A stretch of 64,000 nucleotides of DNA from Brucella pecoris (GTDB taxonomy: Bacteria; Pseudomonadota; Alphaproteobacteria; Rhizobiales; Rhizobiaceae): NCBI RefSeq assembly GCF_006376675.1, contig NZ_VEWK01000006.1, forward strand, positions 1-64,000, in the 5' to 3' direction. Made by a program: the position numbers and the translations under genes. This document shows positions 41,842 through 51,080 of this stretch, piece by piece (the first letter of the stretch is position 1; each line of letters begins with the position of its first letter). Under the pieces are notes generated by a model. That model had not been told where the DNA came from, did not search any database, and was given only the letters and a program-made list of their open reading frames with translations.

Positions 41842-43137
41842 CTAAAGCTGGCCGACTGGTGCGTAGTCAGCCCCGTCAACCGAAGACGGACGGCCTTCGA
41901 GGTTGATGCGGCTTATGCGCTGCGGGGTTTCGGCGATGACCTTGCCGCGCTTCACGACCTTGAGACGGTTTGCCTTGAGGCGCAGCGCTTCAATCGGGTC
42001 ACGTGCCTGCAGCACCACGAAATCCGCATTGCAGCCTTTTGCAAGGCCATAGCCTTCAAGGCCCAGCGCCTTGGCGGAATTGACGGTGAGCGCGTCGAAA
42101 ACCTGTTTCTTGCCTTCGATGGAGGTCATCTGTGCGACATGGATCGCCATGTGGCCGACTTCCAGCATGTCACCGGAACCCATCGAGTACCAGGGGTCCA
42201 TCACGCAGTCATGGCCGAACGCGACATTGATGCCAGCAGCCATCAGTTCCGGCACGCGCGTCATGCCGCGACGCTTCGGATAGCTATCCGCACGGCCCTG
42301 AAGCGTGATGTTGATGAGCGGGTTCGGAATGGCATTCATCTTGGCTTCCGCAATCAGCGGAATGAGTTTCGAGACGTAATAATTGTCCATGGAATGCATG
42401 GAGGTCAGATGCGAGCCGGAAACGCGGCCTTGAAGGCCGAAGCGCATTGTTTGCGCTGCCAGCGTTTCGACATGGCGCGACATCGGATCGTCGCTTTCGT
42501 CGCAATGGATATCGACCGGCAGGCCGCGTTCAGCGGCAATGCGGCAGAGTTCTTCCAGCGAGGCTGCGCCATCGGCCATGGTGCGTTCGAAATGCGGGAT
42601 GCCGCCGACGACGTCGAGGCCCATATCGAGCGAGCGGTTGACGAGTTCGACCGCGCCCGGCGAACGATAATAACCGTCCTGCGGGAAGGCCACGAGTTGC
42701 AGGTCGATATAGGGTTTCACCTTCTCGCGCACTTCGATCATCGCTTCAGCGGTGAGGAGGCGCGGGTCGCTGACATCGACGTGGCTGCGAATGGCGAGCA
42801 ACCCTTGCGAAACGGCCAGATCGCAATAGCGCAGCGCGCGTTCCACCATGGCTTCAACGGTCAGTATCGGCTTCAGTTCGCCCCAGAGCGCGATACCTTC
42901 AAGAAGGGTACCGGAACGGTTGAGGCGCGGCAGGCCGAGCGACAGGGTGGCATCCATGTGGAAATGCGGATCGACGAAAGGCGGGGTTACGAGCCGGTCG
43001 GTTGCATCGATTTCCTGAGCTGCCTGATGCTCCCCCTTGGAAGGCACGATATCGGCAATCTTGCCGTCCTTGACCAAAATGTCCTGCTTCTCGCGACCGT
43101 CGGGGAGATTGGCGTTTCTCACGATCAAATCGAACAT
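41842..43137 (-). CDS. Cytosine deaminase-like amidohydrolase
   Basis: 431 residues. Metal-dependent amidohydrolase with the entry motif VDPHFHMDATLSLG, then the substrate/metal residues in AIRSHVDVSD, DIHCDESDDPMSRH and AFGHDCVMDPWYSMGSGDMLEV, the pattern of bacterial cytosine deaminase (CodA) and its isocytosine or melamine-related cousins. It would convert cytosine to uracil or act on a related aminated ring. It is first in the operon, followed by the BMP binding protein after 129 bases. Divergent from the YigZ gene (169-base gap). Confidence 0.85.
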   Translation of the reverse strand: MFDLIVRNANLPDGREKQDILVKDGKIADIVPSKGEHQAAQEIDATDRLVTPPFVDPHFHMDATLSLGLPRLNRSGTLLEGIALWGELKPILTVEAMVERALRYCDLAVSQGLLAIRSHVDVSDPRLLTAEAMIEVREKVKPYIDLQLVAFPQDGYYRSPGAVELVNRSLDMGLDVVGGIPHFERTMADGAASLEELCRIAAERGLPVDIHCDESDDPMSRHVETLAAQTMRFGLQGRVSGSHLTSMHSMDNYYVSKLIPLIAEAKMNAIPNPLINITLQGRADSYPKRRGMTRVPELMAAGINVAFGHDCVMDPWYSMGSGDMLEVGHMAIHVAQMTSIEGKKQVFDALTVNSAKALGLEGYGLAKGCNADFVVLQARDPIEALRLKANRLKVVKRGKVIAETPQRISRINLEGRPSSVDGADYAPVGQL

Positions 43138-43306
43138 CGGCGGGACCTTTCATCTGGATATGCAAGAACAGAGCCCAAAAAGAAGGGCTCATTTTCCAAT
43201 TGCCTTATACCCTATATCTGGTGGGCGCAATGCCGGGGGAAGCTGGAAGGGGTCGTCATCCTCAATGGAAAATGCTAGGCCGCGAAATCATCTTTGTAGG
43301 ATTGCC

Positions 43307-43894
43307 ATGTTCACGATCAGTCGCGTCGAAACCTTTAGTCAGGAGATCAGGAAAAGTCGGTTTCTGGCCATCGCCGCACCTGTCGCGAGCGAGCAGGCGG
43401 CGAAGGATTTTTTGAGCGAGCATTCCGACCTGTCGGCCAGCCATAATTGCTGGGCCTGGCGCATGGGGCAGAACTACCGTTTCAGCGATGATGGAGAGCC
43501 AAGCGGAACGGCAGGAAAGCCGATCCTGCAGGCCATCGACGGCCAGCAACTGGACAATATTGCCATTGTGGTTACGCGCTGGTTCGGCGGTATTTTGCTA
43601 GGCAGCGGGGGCCTGATGCGCGCTTATGGCGGCACGGCTGCGACCTGTCTGCGACAGGCGGAGAAAACCGAGGTCATCCCGCTGGTGGGATTTCAGTTTG
43701 CCTGCGATTTTTCAGATCATGCTTTGTTGAAAGCACGTCTGACAGCGGTGGAAAACCTCGCCATTGCGCAAGAGAACTTCACCGGCACCGGCGTGGAAAT
43801 CACAGGCGCTATGCCCATTGCCGCGCGGGATGAACTATCCCGCCTCGTCACCGATCTGACGCGCGGAAAGACCGTCATCAAGTTCGACGATTAG
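43307..43894 (+). CDS. IMPACT/YigZ-family protein
   Basis: 195 residues from the ATG at 43307 (MFTISRVETFSQEIRKSRF); the frame is open upstream but overlaps the divergent gene. UPF0029/IMPACT domain: SRFLAIAAPVASEQAAKDFL, HNCWAWRMG, FSDDGEPSGTAGKPIL, VVTRWFGGILLGSGGLMRAYGG, followed by the shorter ferredoxin-like C-terminal domain. The eukaryotic IMPACT protein regulates GCN2; the role of the bacterial protein is uncertain. Its last bases overlap the end of the converging GGDEF gene by four. Confidence 0.92.
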   Translation: MFTISRVETFSQEIRKSRFLAIAAPVASEQAAKDFLSEHSDLSASHNCWAWRMGQNYRFSDDGEPSGTAGKPILQAIDGQQLDNIAIVVTRWFGGILLGSGGLMRAYGGTAATCLRQAEKTEVIPLVGFQFACDFSDHALLKARLTAVENLAIAQENFTGTGVEITGAMPIAARDELSRLVTDLTRGKTVIKFDD

Positions 43895-45336
43895 CTCATA
43901 CCCGTCGTATATTGCTGGCGCTTGTTCTCATACATCAGCAGGTCGGCCCGCTTGGCGACAGTTTCCAGCTTTTCGCCTGGCATACTTGTCGCAGAACCGA
44001 TGGAAAGGTTTAGCTTGAGCTGGGAATAATACTGGTTGTTGATATCGACCAGCCGCTGGATGTCCTCAACCATGGCCTCCGTACCGCGCTCATCCACATA
44101 AGGCAGCACAACCGCGAATTCGTCGCCGCCGATGCGGGCCGCGTGGCCCGGCTGCTTCACGGCTTCATTCAGCACTTCACCGATGCGCCGCAGCAATCCA
44201 TCGCCTGTCGCATGGCCCCATTGGTCATTCGCAGCCTTGAGGCCATTGAGATCGATGATGATGACAGAAACGGGCGTATGGCCCTTGCGTTCAAGCCGGT
44301 TCAGTTCATCGACATAATAGGCGCGATTGTGCAGCTTGGTCAGCACGTCGTGCTTGCCCAGATATTCCAGATAGGCTTCGGCCTTCTTGCGCGCAGTGAT
44401 GTCGGTAAGCGCGATCTGCACAAGCGACCAGTCCGTTTCATGCCCCGGCAAAACCGAGAGCTGCAGAAGAACATGCCGCTCGGAGCCGTCGAGTGCATAG
44501 TTCACCACTTCGCGTCGCTGGAACAGGACACCGTTCCACAGATCGATGAGCTGTTCGCGGAACGATGATTCCATTTCGTCCTTGAAGACGAGCGGCAGGT
44601 TCTGCAGCAGCGCCTTCTTGTCAGGCGCAAGGAAGAGGGCAGTCGTCTCGGTGTTGATTTCAAGAACCCGGATTTCGCTCATGCACTGGCGCACGAATTC
44701 CGGATGCACGTCGGTAAACACCCGAAAATCAACGATGCCGCGCTGACGTACATCGTCCATCAGTTGTTTGATGCGGCTGAAATCCTCAACCCAGAGCGAG
44801 ACCGGCGAATGCTCGAAAAGCCCCTGCGCGTGCTGCTTGTGCCGGTCCTCTTCGCGACGGGCATTTTCGCGTGCGGTCACATCTTCGATGGAAAGCAGAA
44901 CGCGCTCCCACGTGTGCTCATAGCCGGGCAGCACGACACCCTTGAGCTGGATATCGAGCCGCTTGCCACTGAGCGAATAGTTGATGGTGTCGCTTGAGAA
45001 AGCATTGCCGCCGTTCCAGAGCTGGACCATCTCGTCGATATGCGGGTCCAGCATGTCGTCGCGAAACACACGTTCGAGATTGGCGACCAAATGGCTGACG
45101 CTGTCTGCCTCGAAAAGCGAAAGCGTCTTGCGGTTGACCTTCAGGACCCGGATATGGCTGGTGCAGATGCGAAGCCGGGTCGTGTCTTCATGTAGGAAAG
45201 CCCTGAGATCGGTAACGCCAAGCGCTCGCCATTCTTCGAACTGCTTGCGCAGGCCGCTATAATCCTCAAGCCACAGGGAAATTGGCGCAAGGTCAAAAAT
45301 ATTGGCGCTGTCACTCAAGGCGGACTCGATATTCAT
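43891..45336 (-). CDS. Diguanylate cyclase with duplicated PAS-like sensor module
   Basis: 481 residues, soluble. Two similar N-terminal modules can be aligned by eye: FDLAPISLWLEDYSGLRKQ at about residue 14 and FEHSPVSLWVEDFSRIKQL at about 174, each continuing through a conserved RVL-x-N-x-T segment, an LWNG turn and a closing DVTAR/DITAR linker, as in PAS domains. The GGDEF domain (about 320-481) starts HDVLTKLHNRAYY, has SVIIIDLNGLKAANDQWGH and an intact RIGGDEF active site (403-407). The RxxD inhibitory site five residues earlier is absent (KQPG). It should synthesise c-di-GMP in response to an unknown cytosolic signal. No EAL domain. Monocistronic. Confidence 0.93.
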   Translation of the reverse strand: MNIESALSDSANIFDLAPISLWLEDYSGLRKQFEEWRALGVTDLRAFLHEDTTRLRICTSHIRVLKVNRKTLSLFEADSVSHLVANLERVFRDDMLDPHIDEMVQLWNGGNAFSSDTINYSLSGKRLDIQLKGVVLPGYEHTWERVLLSIEDVTARENARREEDRHKQHAQGLFEHSPVSLWVEDFSRIKQLMDDVRQRGIVDFRVFTDVHPEFVRQCMSEIRVLEINTETTALFLAPDKKALLQNLPLVFKDEMESSFREQLIDLWNGVLFQRREVVNYALDGSERHVLLQLSVLPGHETDWSLVQIALTDITARKKAEAYLEYLGKHDVLTKLHNRAYYVDELNRLERKGHTPVSVIIIDLNGLKAANDQWGHATGDGLLRRIGEVLNEAVKQPGHAARIGGDEFAVVLPYVDERGTEAMVEDIQRLVDINNQYYSQLKLNLSIGSATSMPGEKLETVAKRADLLMYENKRQQYTTGMS

Positions 45337-45513
45337 GGATTTCCCGCTCTACCATTGGCTTCCCGCATTTCCCATTCAGGATATGCGTCCAAACCGGATT
45401 CGCTTTTCCCACCGGGAAAAGCCGCGATGGATTGTTGGGAGCGCGTTATATTACGAGAGGCTTGGATAAACTAGAGGTTTTATTGTTTAAAAACTTCGCT
45501 TTTACGTAAGGTG

Positions 45514-45547
45514 AAAAAGGCAGCTCCTCATGGGAGCCGCCCTTTTT
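45514..45547 (-). terminator. Terminator of the dipeptide-ABC/ATC-hydrolase operon
   Basis: On the minus strand AAAGGGCGGCTCCC-ATGA-GGAGCTGCC-TTTTT forms a long stem with one mismatch region followed by a T run, 15 bases after the M20 gene stop. The opposite strand also shows CCTTTTTTAT, so it might serve either direction. Confidence 0.88.
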
Positions 45548-45561
45548 TATGTTGGCAGCAA

Positions 45562-46734
45562 TCAGTTCTCGACCGGCAGACGATGGCGAACCAGCGTCGT
45601 CCAGTATGAGCAACCCCAGGCAATGACATCGTCGTTGAAGTCATATTTCGGGTGATGGAGATTGGCGCTTGGGCCGTTGCCGATATTGATCATCGCGCCC
45701 GGCACTTCGTTCAGCATGAAGGCAAAATCTTCACCGCCCAACGTCGCCGGCATGTCGCGCGTCACACGGTCGGAACCAGCGACCGCTTCTGCGGCGATTG
45801 CCGCCAGTTCCGTTTCCTGCTCGTGATTGACGGTGACAGGGTAGCTGCGCTGATAGTCGAGCGTGGCCTTGGCCCCGAAAGCATCGGCAATGCCCTGCAC
45901 AGCGCGGGTCAGCTTTTCCTCGATATGATCGCGCACTTCCTCGCGAAGCGTACGAACCGTGCCGGTTAGCCGGATTTTCTGCGGAATGACGTTGAACGCA
46001 TCGCCACCCTGAATGGTGGTGATCGAGATCACGGCGGAATCCAGCGGATCGATGGTCCGCGCCGTCAGAGTCTGGATCGCCTGAATGAGTGCTGCCGTCA
46101 CCGGAATGGGATCGATGGTCTGGTGTGGTGAGGCCGCATGTCCGCCAACGCCCTCAATGGTGATGTCGAGAACATCGACCGACCCCATGATCGGGCCGGA
46201 ATTGATGGTGAAATGACCGACCGCGAGGTTGGGTCGATTATGCATGCCATAGACTTCGTTGACCGGCCAGCGCTTGAACAGACCGTCGTCGATCATCGCC
46301 TTGGCGCCAGCGCCACCTTCTTCGGCGGGCTGGAAGATCACGATGACCGTGCCGTCGAAGGCGCGGCTTTGCGCCAGTTCGCGGGCCGCGCCCAGAAGCA
46401 TGGTCGTATGCCCGTCATGGCCGCAGGCATGCATCTTGCCCGGCACTTTCGACGACCATTCAGCGCCGGTTTCTTCGAGGATCGGCAGCGCATCCATGTC
46501 GGCCCGCAGACCGATGGCGCGACCGGAGCGGTTCGACTGCCCACGAATGACGCCGACGACGCCAGTGCGTCCGATGCCGGTCACGACCTCATCAACGCCC
46601 GCGGCACGCAGCGCTTCGGCGACCTTTTCCGCCGTCCGGTTCACATCGTAAAGCAGCTCGGGGTTTTCGTGCAGGTCACGGCGGAACGCGACGAGTTCGT
46701 CAAGCTGGTTCGATGTCCAGTTTTCAACCGGCAT
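45562..46734 (-). CDS. M20-family amidohydrolase (hippurate hydrolase/aminoacylase-like)
   Basis: 390 residues. Metal-binding pattern of the M20D group: HACGHDGHTTMLLGAA (Cys/His metal ligands near residue 103), FQPAEEGGAGAKAMIDDG with the catalytic Glu pair, GMHNRPNLAVG, and the C-terminal GGEDFAFMLNEVPGAMINIGNG. It hydrolyses N-acyl or N-carbamoyl amino acids to the free amino acid. Its ATG follows the stop of the ATC-hydrolase gene by one base, which argues for consecutive steps: thiazoline ring opening then N-carbamoyl cleavage would give cysteine. Last gene of the operon. Confidence 0.92.
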   Translation of the reverse strand: MPVENWTSNQLDELVAFRRDLHENPELLYDVNRTAEKVAEALRAAGVDEVVTGIGRTGVVGVIRGQSNRSGRAIGLRADMDALPILEETGAEWSSKVPGKMHACGHDGHTTMLLGAARELAQSRAFDGTVIVIFQPAEEGGAGAKAMIDDGLFKRWPVNEVYGMHNRPNLAVGHFTINSGPIMGSVDVLDITIEGVGGHAASPHQTIDPIPVTAALIQAIQTLTARTIDPLDSAVISITTIQGGDAFNVIPQKIRLTGTVRTLREEVRDHIEEKLTRAVQGIADAFGAKATLDYQRSYPVTVNHEQETELAAIAAEAVAGSDRVTRDMPATLGGEDFAFMLNEVPGAMINIGNGPSANLHHPKYDFNDDVIAWGCSYWTTLVRHRLPVEN

Positions 46735-46735
46735 G

Positions 46736-47224
46736 TCAGGCTCCTTTTGTGTTGTCTTCAGTCGTGTCGAGGCGATAGCGGAAATCGCAGTGGCTTGCGC
46801 CCTTCATGATGGTCTGCGTGCGTTCCAGCTTCATTTCGGGATTGTAGCCGATGCAGAAATCGCCATCGCGATTGCAGGAGAGCAGATGACCGATATGGCC
46901 AAGACCCATCTCGCGATACATTTCCGAATAGCGGCAGCGTGTGACGTTGAAATCGAAGTGATTTTCGCCCTGCGAAATCACGTCGATCTCCAGCGCGTTT
47001 TCCTTCGTCCATAGTGGCTGGATGTCGGCAAAATCCTGTATCGTCGGCGTGCGGCCCAGCTCGTCGGCAAAGCTCTTGCCCTGTTCGATGGCCGAACGGC
47101 TGACGGCTTCACCGATTGCCGCCTGCGCTTCTTCCTCACCGGAGCGTTCGCGAATGACTTCGTAAACATTCTTGAGAACCAGCGCTTCGATGCGGCGACG
47201 TTCGAGAATTGACATTTGATTCAT
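46736..47224 (-). CDS. L-2-amino-thiazoline-4-carboxylate hydrolase-family protein
   Basis: 162 residues; an alternative ATG three codons in. It matches the ATC-hydrolase family: helical N-terminus (VYEVIRERSGEEEAQAAIGEAVSR), WTKENALEIDVISQGENHFDFNVTRCRYSEMYREMGL, then LSCNRDGDFCIGYNPEMKLERTQTIMKGASHCDFRYRL, with conserved Cys and His suited to metal or catalysis. The reference enzyme AtcB of Pseudomonas opens the thiazoline ring to a carbamoylcysteine. Most family members are untested, so the substrate here may be another cyclic or heterocyclic compound. It lies between the DAO gene (37-base gap) and the M20 gene (1-base gap). Confidence 0.85.
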   Translation of the reverse strand: MNQMSILERRRIEALVLKNVYEVIRERSGEEEAQAAIGEAVSRSAIEQGKSFADELGRTPTIQDFADIQPLWTKENALEIDVISQGENHFDFNVTRCRYSEMYREMGLGHIGHLLSCNRDGDFCIGYNPEMKLERTQTIMKGASHCDFRYRLDTTEDNTKGA

Positions 47225-47261
47225 GGACCTGACCTTTCACATGAACGTTGAATGAGATGAC

Positions 47262-48575
47262 TTAAAGATTTGGCTCGGAGAGATCCTTGCGCCGAAGCCA
47301 TGCGAGATAGAACGGTGCAATTTTTCGGGCGACCTTATGAAAAGGCAGCGGTGCCGGTTCCGAGACGGGAAGGGCAAGCTCCTGTACCGGCTCGCCATCC
47401 AGCGCGCGTGCGAATTCACGCCCAAGCGATGTGCCCAGAGCGACCCCACGCCCGTTGCAGCCGATCCACGCCCAGCCATTGGGGCCGAGCTGATGAACGC
47501 GTGGAAAGCGATCCCACGTCATGCCGATATAGCCGCTCCACACATGGGTGATTTCCGGTTGCCCGAGCGCTGGAAAGGCTTCCGCCATGTTGCGTGCCGT
47601 CTTGCGCTTGACGCGTTCGGCAATGTTGAAATCGCCCATCACCACGCCGCCGGTAATCAGCCGGTTGCGGGCATCGTAGCGGAAGAAGCGCAGGTCGCCG
47701 CGTGTATCGGAAACCGCTTGCCGTCCGGGCAAAATCGTTGCGCGCAGATTGTCACTGACGGGCGCGGTCGCCATCTGCCACGAGAGTACCGGCACGATGG
47801 TGCGAGCGAGGCGTGGGGCAAGTCCCTCACGCAGCTCGCCGGTATAGGCATTGGTGGCGAGCAGGAAGCCCTTGGCGCGCACTGTGGCGCTGGCAGTCTT
47901 GACTTCCCAATGGTCGCCCACCTGGGCATAGGAGATGACCGGGCTTTGCTCGTGAATGATCGCGCCGTGGCGTTCGGCAGCGGCTGCAAGCCCGCGCGCG
48001 AAAGCCAGCGGGTTGATATGGCCGCCGGTCGGGTTGAACATGCCGCCATACCAGAAATCGCTGCCCAACAGCCGCGATGTCGCTGCACGGTCGAAAAACT
48101 CTGCCGGAAAGCCGAAGCGTTTCCACGCGTCCACGCGGGTTTGCGAAAGCTTCACCCGGCCCGGCGAATGGGCGGGCTGGAACCAGCCGTTCTGCTCGGC
48201 CTCGGCTTCGATGTTTTCGTCGCGCACGATGGAGAAAAGAATGTCGGCGCTATTGCCGATCAGTCTGGCAAAACGTTCACCCGAAGCGCCATAGCGTTTG
48301 GCGATTGCATCGGGCTCGGCGGAAGTCATGGTCGGGATGACCTGTCCGTTGTTGCGCCCCGATGCGCCCCAGCCCACGGCATTGCCTTCCAGCAGGATGA
48401 CACGCTTGCCGCGTTTTGCCAGATGGAGTGCTGCCGAAAGCCCCGTAAAACCACCGCCGACAATGGCGACATCGGCTTCCGCGTCATCGGTCAGCGGCTT
48501 GGCCGGTATGCGGGCAGGGGCAGTAGCAGCCCAGATGGAGGGTGGAAAGACTATGTTCTGCATGGCTTCACGCAT
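47262..48575 (-). CDS. FAD-dependent oxidoreductase (DAO family, PuuB/OrdL-like)
   Basis: 437 residues from the ATG at 48575, which overlaps the end of the ATPase gene by eight bases; the ATG at 48563 is also possible. Rossmann motif DVAIVGGGFTGLSAALHLAK near residue 38, then GWGASGRNNGQVIP, the group signature, and the C-terminal WAWIGCNGRGVALGTSLG. It oxidises an amine or N-substituted amino acid. Paralogous in type to the enzyme at 9966-11249 but in a different catabolic operon. It stands between the importer genes and the two hydrolase genes, so it likely acts on the imported compound. Confidence 0.9.
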   Translation of the reverse strand: MREAMQNIVFPPSIWAATAPARIPAKPLTDDAEADVAIVGGGFTGLSAALHLAKRGKRVILLEGNAVGWGASGRNNGQVIPTMTSAEPDAIAKRYGASGERFARLIGNSADILFSIVRDENIEAEAEQNGWFQPAHSPGRVKLSQTRVDAWKRFGFPAEFFDRAATSRLLGSDFWYGGMFNPTGGHINPLAFARGLAAAAERHGAIIHEQSPVISYAQVGDHWEVKTASATVRAKGFLLATNAYTGELREGLAPRLARTIVPVLSWQMATAPVSDNLRATILPGRQAVSDTRGDLRFFRYDARNRLITGGVVMGDFNIAERVKRKTARNMAEAFPALGQPEITHVWSGYIGMTWDRFPRVHQLGPNGWAWIGCNGRGVALGTSLGREFARALDGEPVQELALPVSEPAPLPFHKVARKIAPFYLAWLRRKDLSEPNL

Positions 48576-50205
48576 TTTCCAAACGAGGCGGTGTCCAGCC
48601 CTTGCCGGGAATGGAGGCAAGCAGGCGCTGTGTATATTCATGTTGCGGATTGGCGAAGACTTCGGCTGTCGGTCCTGTTTCTGCGATCTCGCCCTTGGAC
48701 ATCACGATGATACGATCACAAAGCTGGGCAGCGACGCGCAGATCATGCGTTACGAAAAGCAGCGACAGGTTGAGCCGTTCGCGCAGGTCAGCAAGAAGAC
48801 GAAGAACTTGCGCCTGCACGGAGACATCGAGCGCGGAGACCGGTTCATCCGCAACAACGATGCGCGGCTCCAGAGCCAGCGCGCGGGCGATGCCGATACG
48901 CTGGCGCTGTCCGCCCGAGAACTCATGCGGAAATCGGTCGGCGGCAGCGGGCGAAAGTTCGACCAGCTCCAGCAGCTCGCGTGCTTTCGCATGGGCCTGT
49001 TCCTTCGACACGCCATGGACGATAGGCCCCTGTGCGATCAGGTCCACGACGCGGCGGCGCGGGTTGAGCGAGGCCATAGGGTCCTGAAAGACCATTTGGA
49101 TGTCCTTGCGCATGGCGCGCACTTCTCGCGGGCTGGCGCTCAGAAAATCCCTGCCATTCACATCGACCTTGCCGCTATCGGCTTCCAGCAGACGCGTGAC
49201 GATGCGCGAAACGGTTGTCTTGCCTGAGCCGCTTTCGCCGACGACGCCGAGCGTTTCGCCCTGACGCAGCTCGAACGAAAGGTCCTTCACGGCCGGAACG
49301 GCACTTCTTTTGCCAATGAGCAAGCCGCCGCGCGCCTTGAAGGTTTTGCGTAAAGCGCTCGCCTTGAGAATGACCGGCTGGGCGTCCACCGATGGCTTGG
49401 GTTCGGGTGGCGTGAGGGCCGGAACCGATGCAATCAGCGCCTTTGTATAGGGGTGCTGCGGATGGTTCAGCACTTCACTTGCCGGGCCTTCTTCGACCAG
49501 TTCGCCAAGCCGCAGCACGGCGACGCGGTCGGCAATTTCGGCCACTACGCCGAAGTCATGCGTGATGAACAGAATGCCGGTATTGTGTTCGCGCTGCAAA
49601 TCGCGGATCAGTTTCAGGATTTGTGCCTGCGTGGTCACGTCGAGCGCCGTGGTCGGTTCATCGGCGATAATGAGACGCGGTTTCAGGATCAATGCCATCG
49701 CAATCATGACGCGCTGACGCTGTCCGCCCGAAATCTGGTGCGGATAGGCGTTATAGGCGGATTCCGGGTCCGGTATCTTCACCTCTGCCAGCATATCCAG
49801 TACGGCGGCACGGCGCTCCTTGCGGCCAAGTTTAGTGTGCAGGCGCAGCACTTCATCGATCTGCCAACCAACTGTCTTCTGCGGGTTGAGCGCAGTCATC
49901 GGCTCCTGAAAGATCATGCCGATGCGGTCGCCGCGCAGTTTCTTCATATCGGCTTCGCTGAGTGAATAAAGATCGGTGCCTTCAAGCTTGATCGTGCCGT
50001 GGGTCACATGCACATGCGGTTCCGGCAGAAGGCGCATGATCGCGCCTGCCGAAAGCGATTTGCCGGAGCCGCTTTCGCCAACGAGACAGACGATCTCACC
50101 GGGATTGATGGTCAGTGTCAGGTCCTGCAAGGCATAGGGACGGTCGGCGCCCTTCGGCAATGCAATCTGCAGGTTTTTAATTTCAAGAACGGGTGCGGCG
50201 TTCAT
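48568..50205 (-). CDS. Fused DppD-DppF type ABC ATPase for peptide-type importer
   Basis: 545 residues from the ATG at 50205, whose A is shared with the preceding permease stop (TAATG). Two complete nucleotide-binding domains: Walker [13 protein letters not shown] and [13 protein letters not shown], two SGGQRQR signatures, Walker [14 protein letters not shown] and [13 protein letters not shown], and after each the oligopeptide-transporter C-terminal extension ([27 protein letters not shown]). It therefore replaces the separate D and F subunits. Part of the operon 53733-45562. Confidence 0.94.
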   Translation of the reverse strand: MNAAPVLEIKNLQIALPKGADRPYALQDLTLTINPGEIVCLVGESGSGKSLSAGAIMRLLPEPHVHVTHGTIKLEGTDLYSLSEADMKKLRGDRIGMIFQEPMTALNPQKTVGWQIDEVLRLHTKLGRKERRAAVLDMLAEVKIPDPESAYNAYPHQISGGQRQRVMIAMALILKPRLIIADEPTTALDVTTQAQILKLIRDLQREHNTGILFITHDFGVVAEIADRVAVLRLGELVEEGPASEVLNHPQHPYTKALIASVPALTPPEPKPSVDAQPVILKASALRKTFKARGGLLIGKRSAVPAVKDLSFELRQGETLGVVGESGSGKTTVSRIVTRLLEADSGKVDVNGRDFLSASPREVRAMRKDIQMVFQDPMASLNPRRRVVDLIAQGPIVHGVSKEQAHAKARELLELVELSPAAADRFPHEFSGGQRQRIGIARALALEPRIVVADEPVSALDVSVQAQVLRLLADLRERLNLSLLFVTHDLRVAAQLCDRIIVMSKGEIAETGPTAEVFANPQHEYTQRLLASIPGKGWTPPRLENA

Positions 50206-51080
50206 TATTTCTTCTGCCTCGGATTGAGCGCGTCGTTCAGGCCTTCGCCGAGCAGGCTGAAGGAAAGAACGGTGAGCAGAATGGCGATGCCGGGAATGAC
50301 CGAGCAGAACCAGTCGGTGCGCAGCACGGCGCGACCCTGGCCGATCATGTTGCCCCAGCTTGCATAGTTCGGATCGCCGAGACCAAGGAAGGCGAGAGCG
50401 CTTTCCATCAGGATGGAGGTGGCCATCACCACGGATGCGAAGACGATCACCGGCGGCAGGGCATTTGGCAGGATTTCGCGGAAGATAATCGACATGTTGC
50501 CGACGCCCAGATTGCGCGCGGCATCGATGAATTCGCGCTTGCGCAACGCCAGAAATTCGGCGCGCACCATGCGGGCAGGCGCGGTCCATGACACGATGCC
50601 GATGCAGATGATGATATTCTCGATGGAAGAACCGAAGATCGCCACCAGTGTCAGAAGCAGCACGAAACTCGGCACGGTCTGGAAGGCCTCGGTGATGCGC
50701 ATCAGAACGTCATCCACCCAGCCGCCATAATAGCCGGCAAGAGCGCCGATGACGATGCCGATCACGATGGAAATCAGGGTGGCCACCACGCCGATCAGAA
50801 GCGAGATGCGCGCGCCATGGAAGATGCCTGCCATGATATCGCGCCCGAGCTGATCGGTGCCCAGCGGCGTTGCCGCGTTGACGAATGGCCAGACGAGCGG
50901 ATCGCCAGCGCGCCGCAGCGGGTCGCCGGACGCAATGACATCGGCCAGCAGCGCGATCAGGACCACGGCAATGAAGAGGATGAGGCCCAGCACGGCGGCG
51001 CGGTTGCGGCTGAAGCGCTGCCACAGAATTTTCGTGCGGGAGACCTGCGGGCGGGTGAGGGAGAGGTCCTGGGAAGTCAT
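50205..51080 (-). CDS. ABC permease DppC-like
   Basis: 291 residues. N-terminal cytoplasmic segment and first helix (AAVLGLILFIAVVLIALLADV), the family's ASGDPLRRAGDPLVWPF...GTDQLGRDIMAGIFHGARISLLIG block, and the EAA coupling loop with REFIDAARNLGVGNMSIIFREILPNALPPV. About six helices. It pairs with the DppB-like permease gene upstream (4-base ATGA overlap). Confidence 0.93.
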   Translation of the reverse strand: MTSQDLSLTRPQVSRTKILWQRFSRNRAAVLGLILFIAVVLIALLADVIASGDPLRRAGDPLVWPFVNAATPLGTDQLGRDIMAGIFHGARISLLIGVVATLISIVIGIVIGALAGYYGGWVDDVLMRITEAFQTVPSFVLLLTLVAIFGSSIENIIICIGIVSWTAPARMVRAEFLALRKREFIDAARNLGVGNMSIIFREILPNALPPVIVFASVVMATSILMESALAFLGLGDPNYASWGNMIGQGRAVLRTDWFCSVIPGIAILLTVLSFSLLGEGLNDALNPRQKK

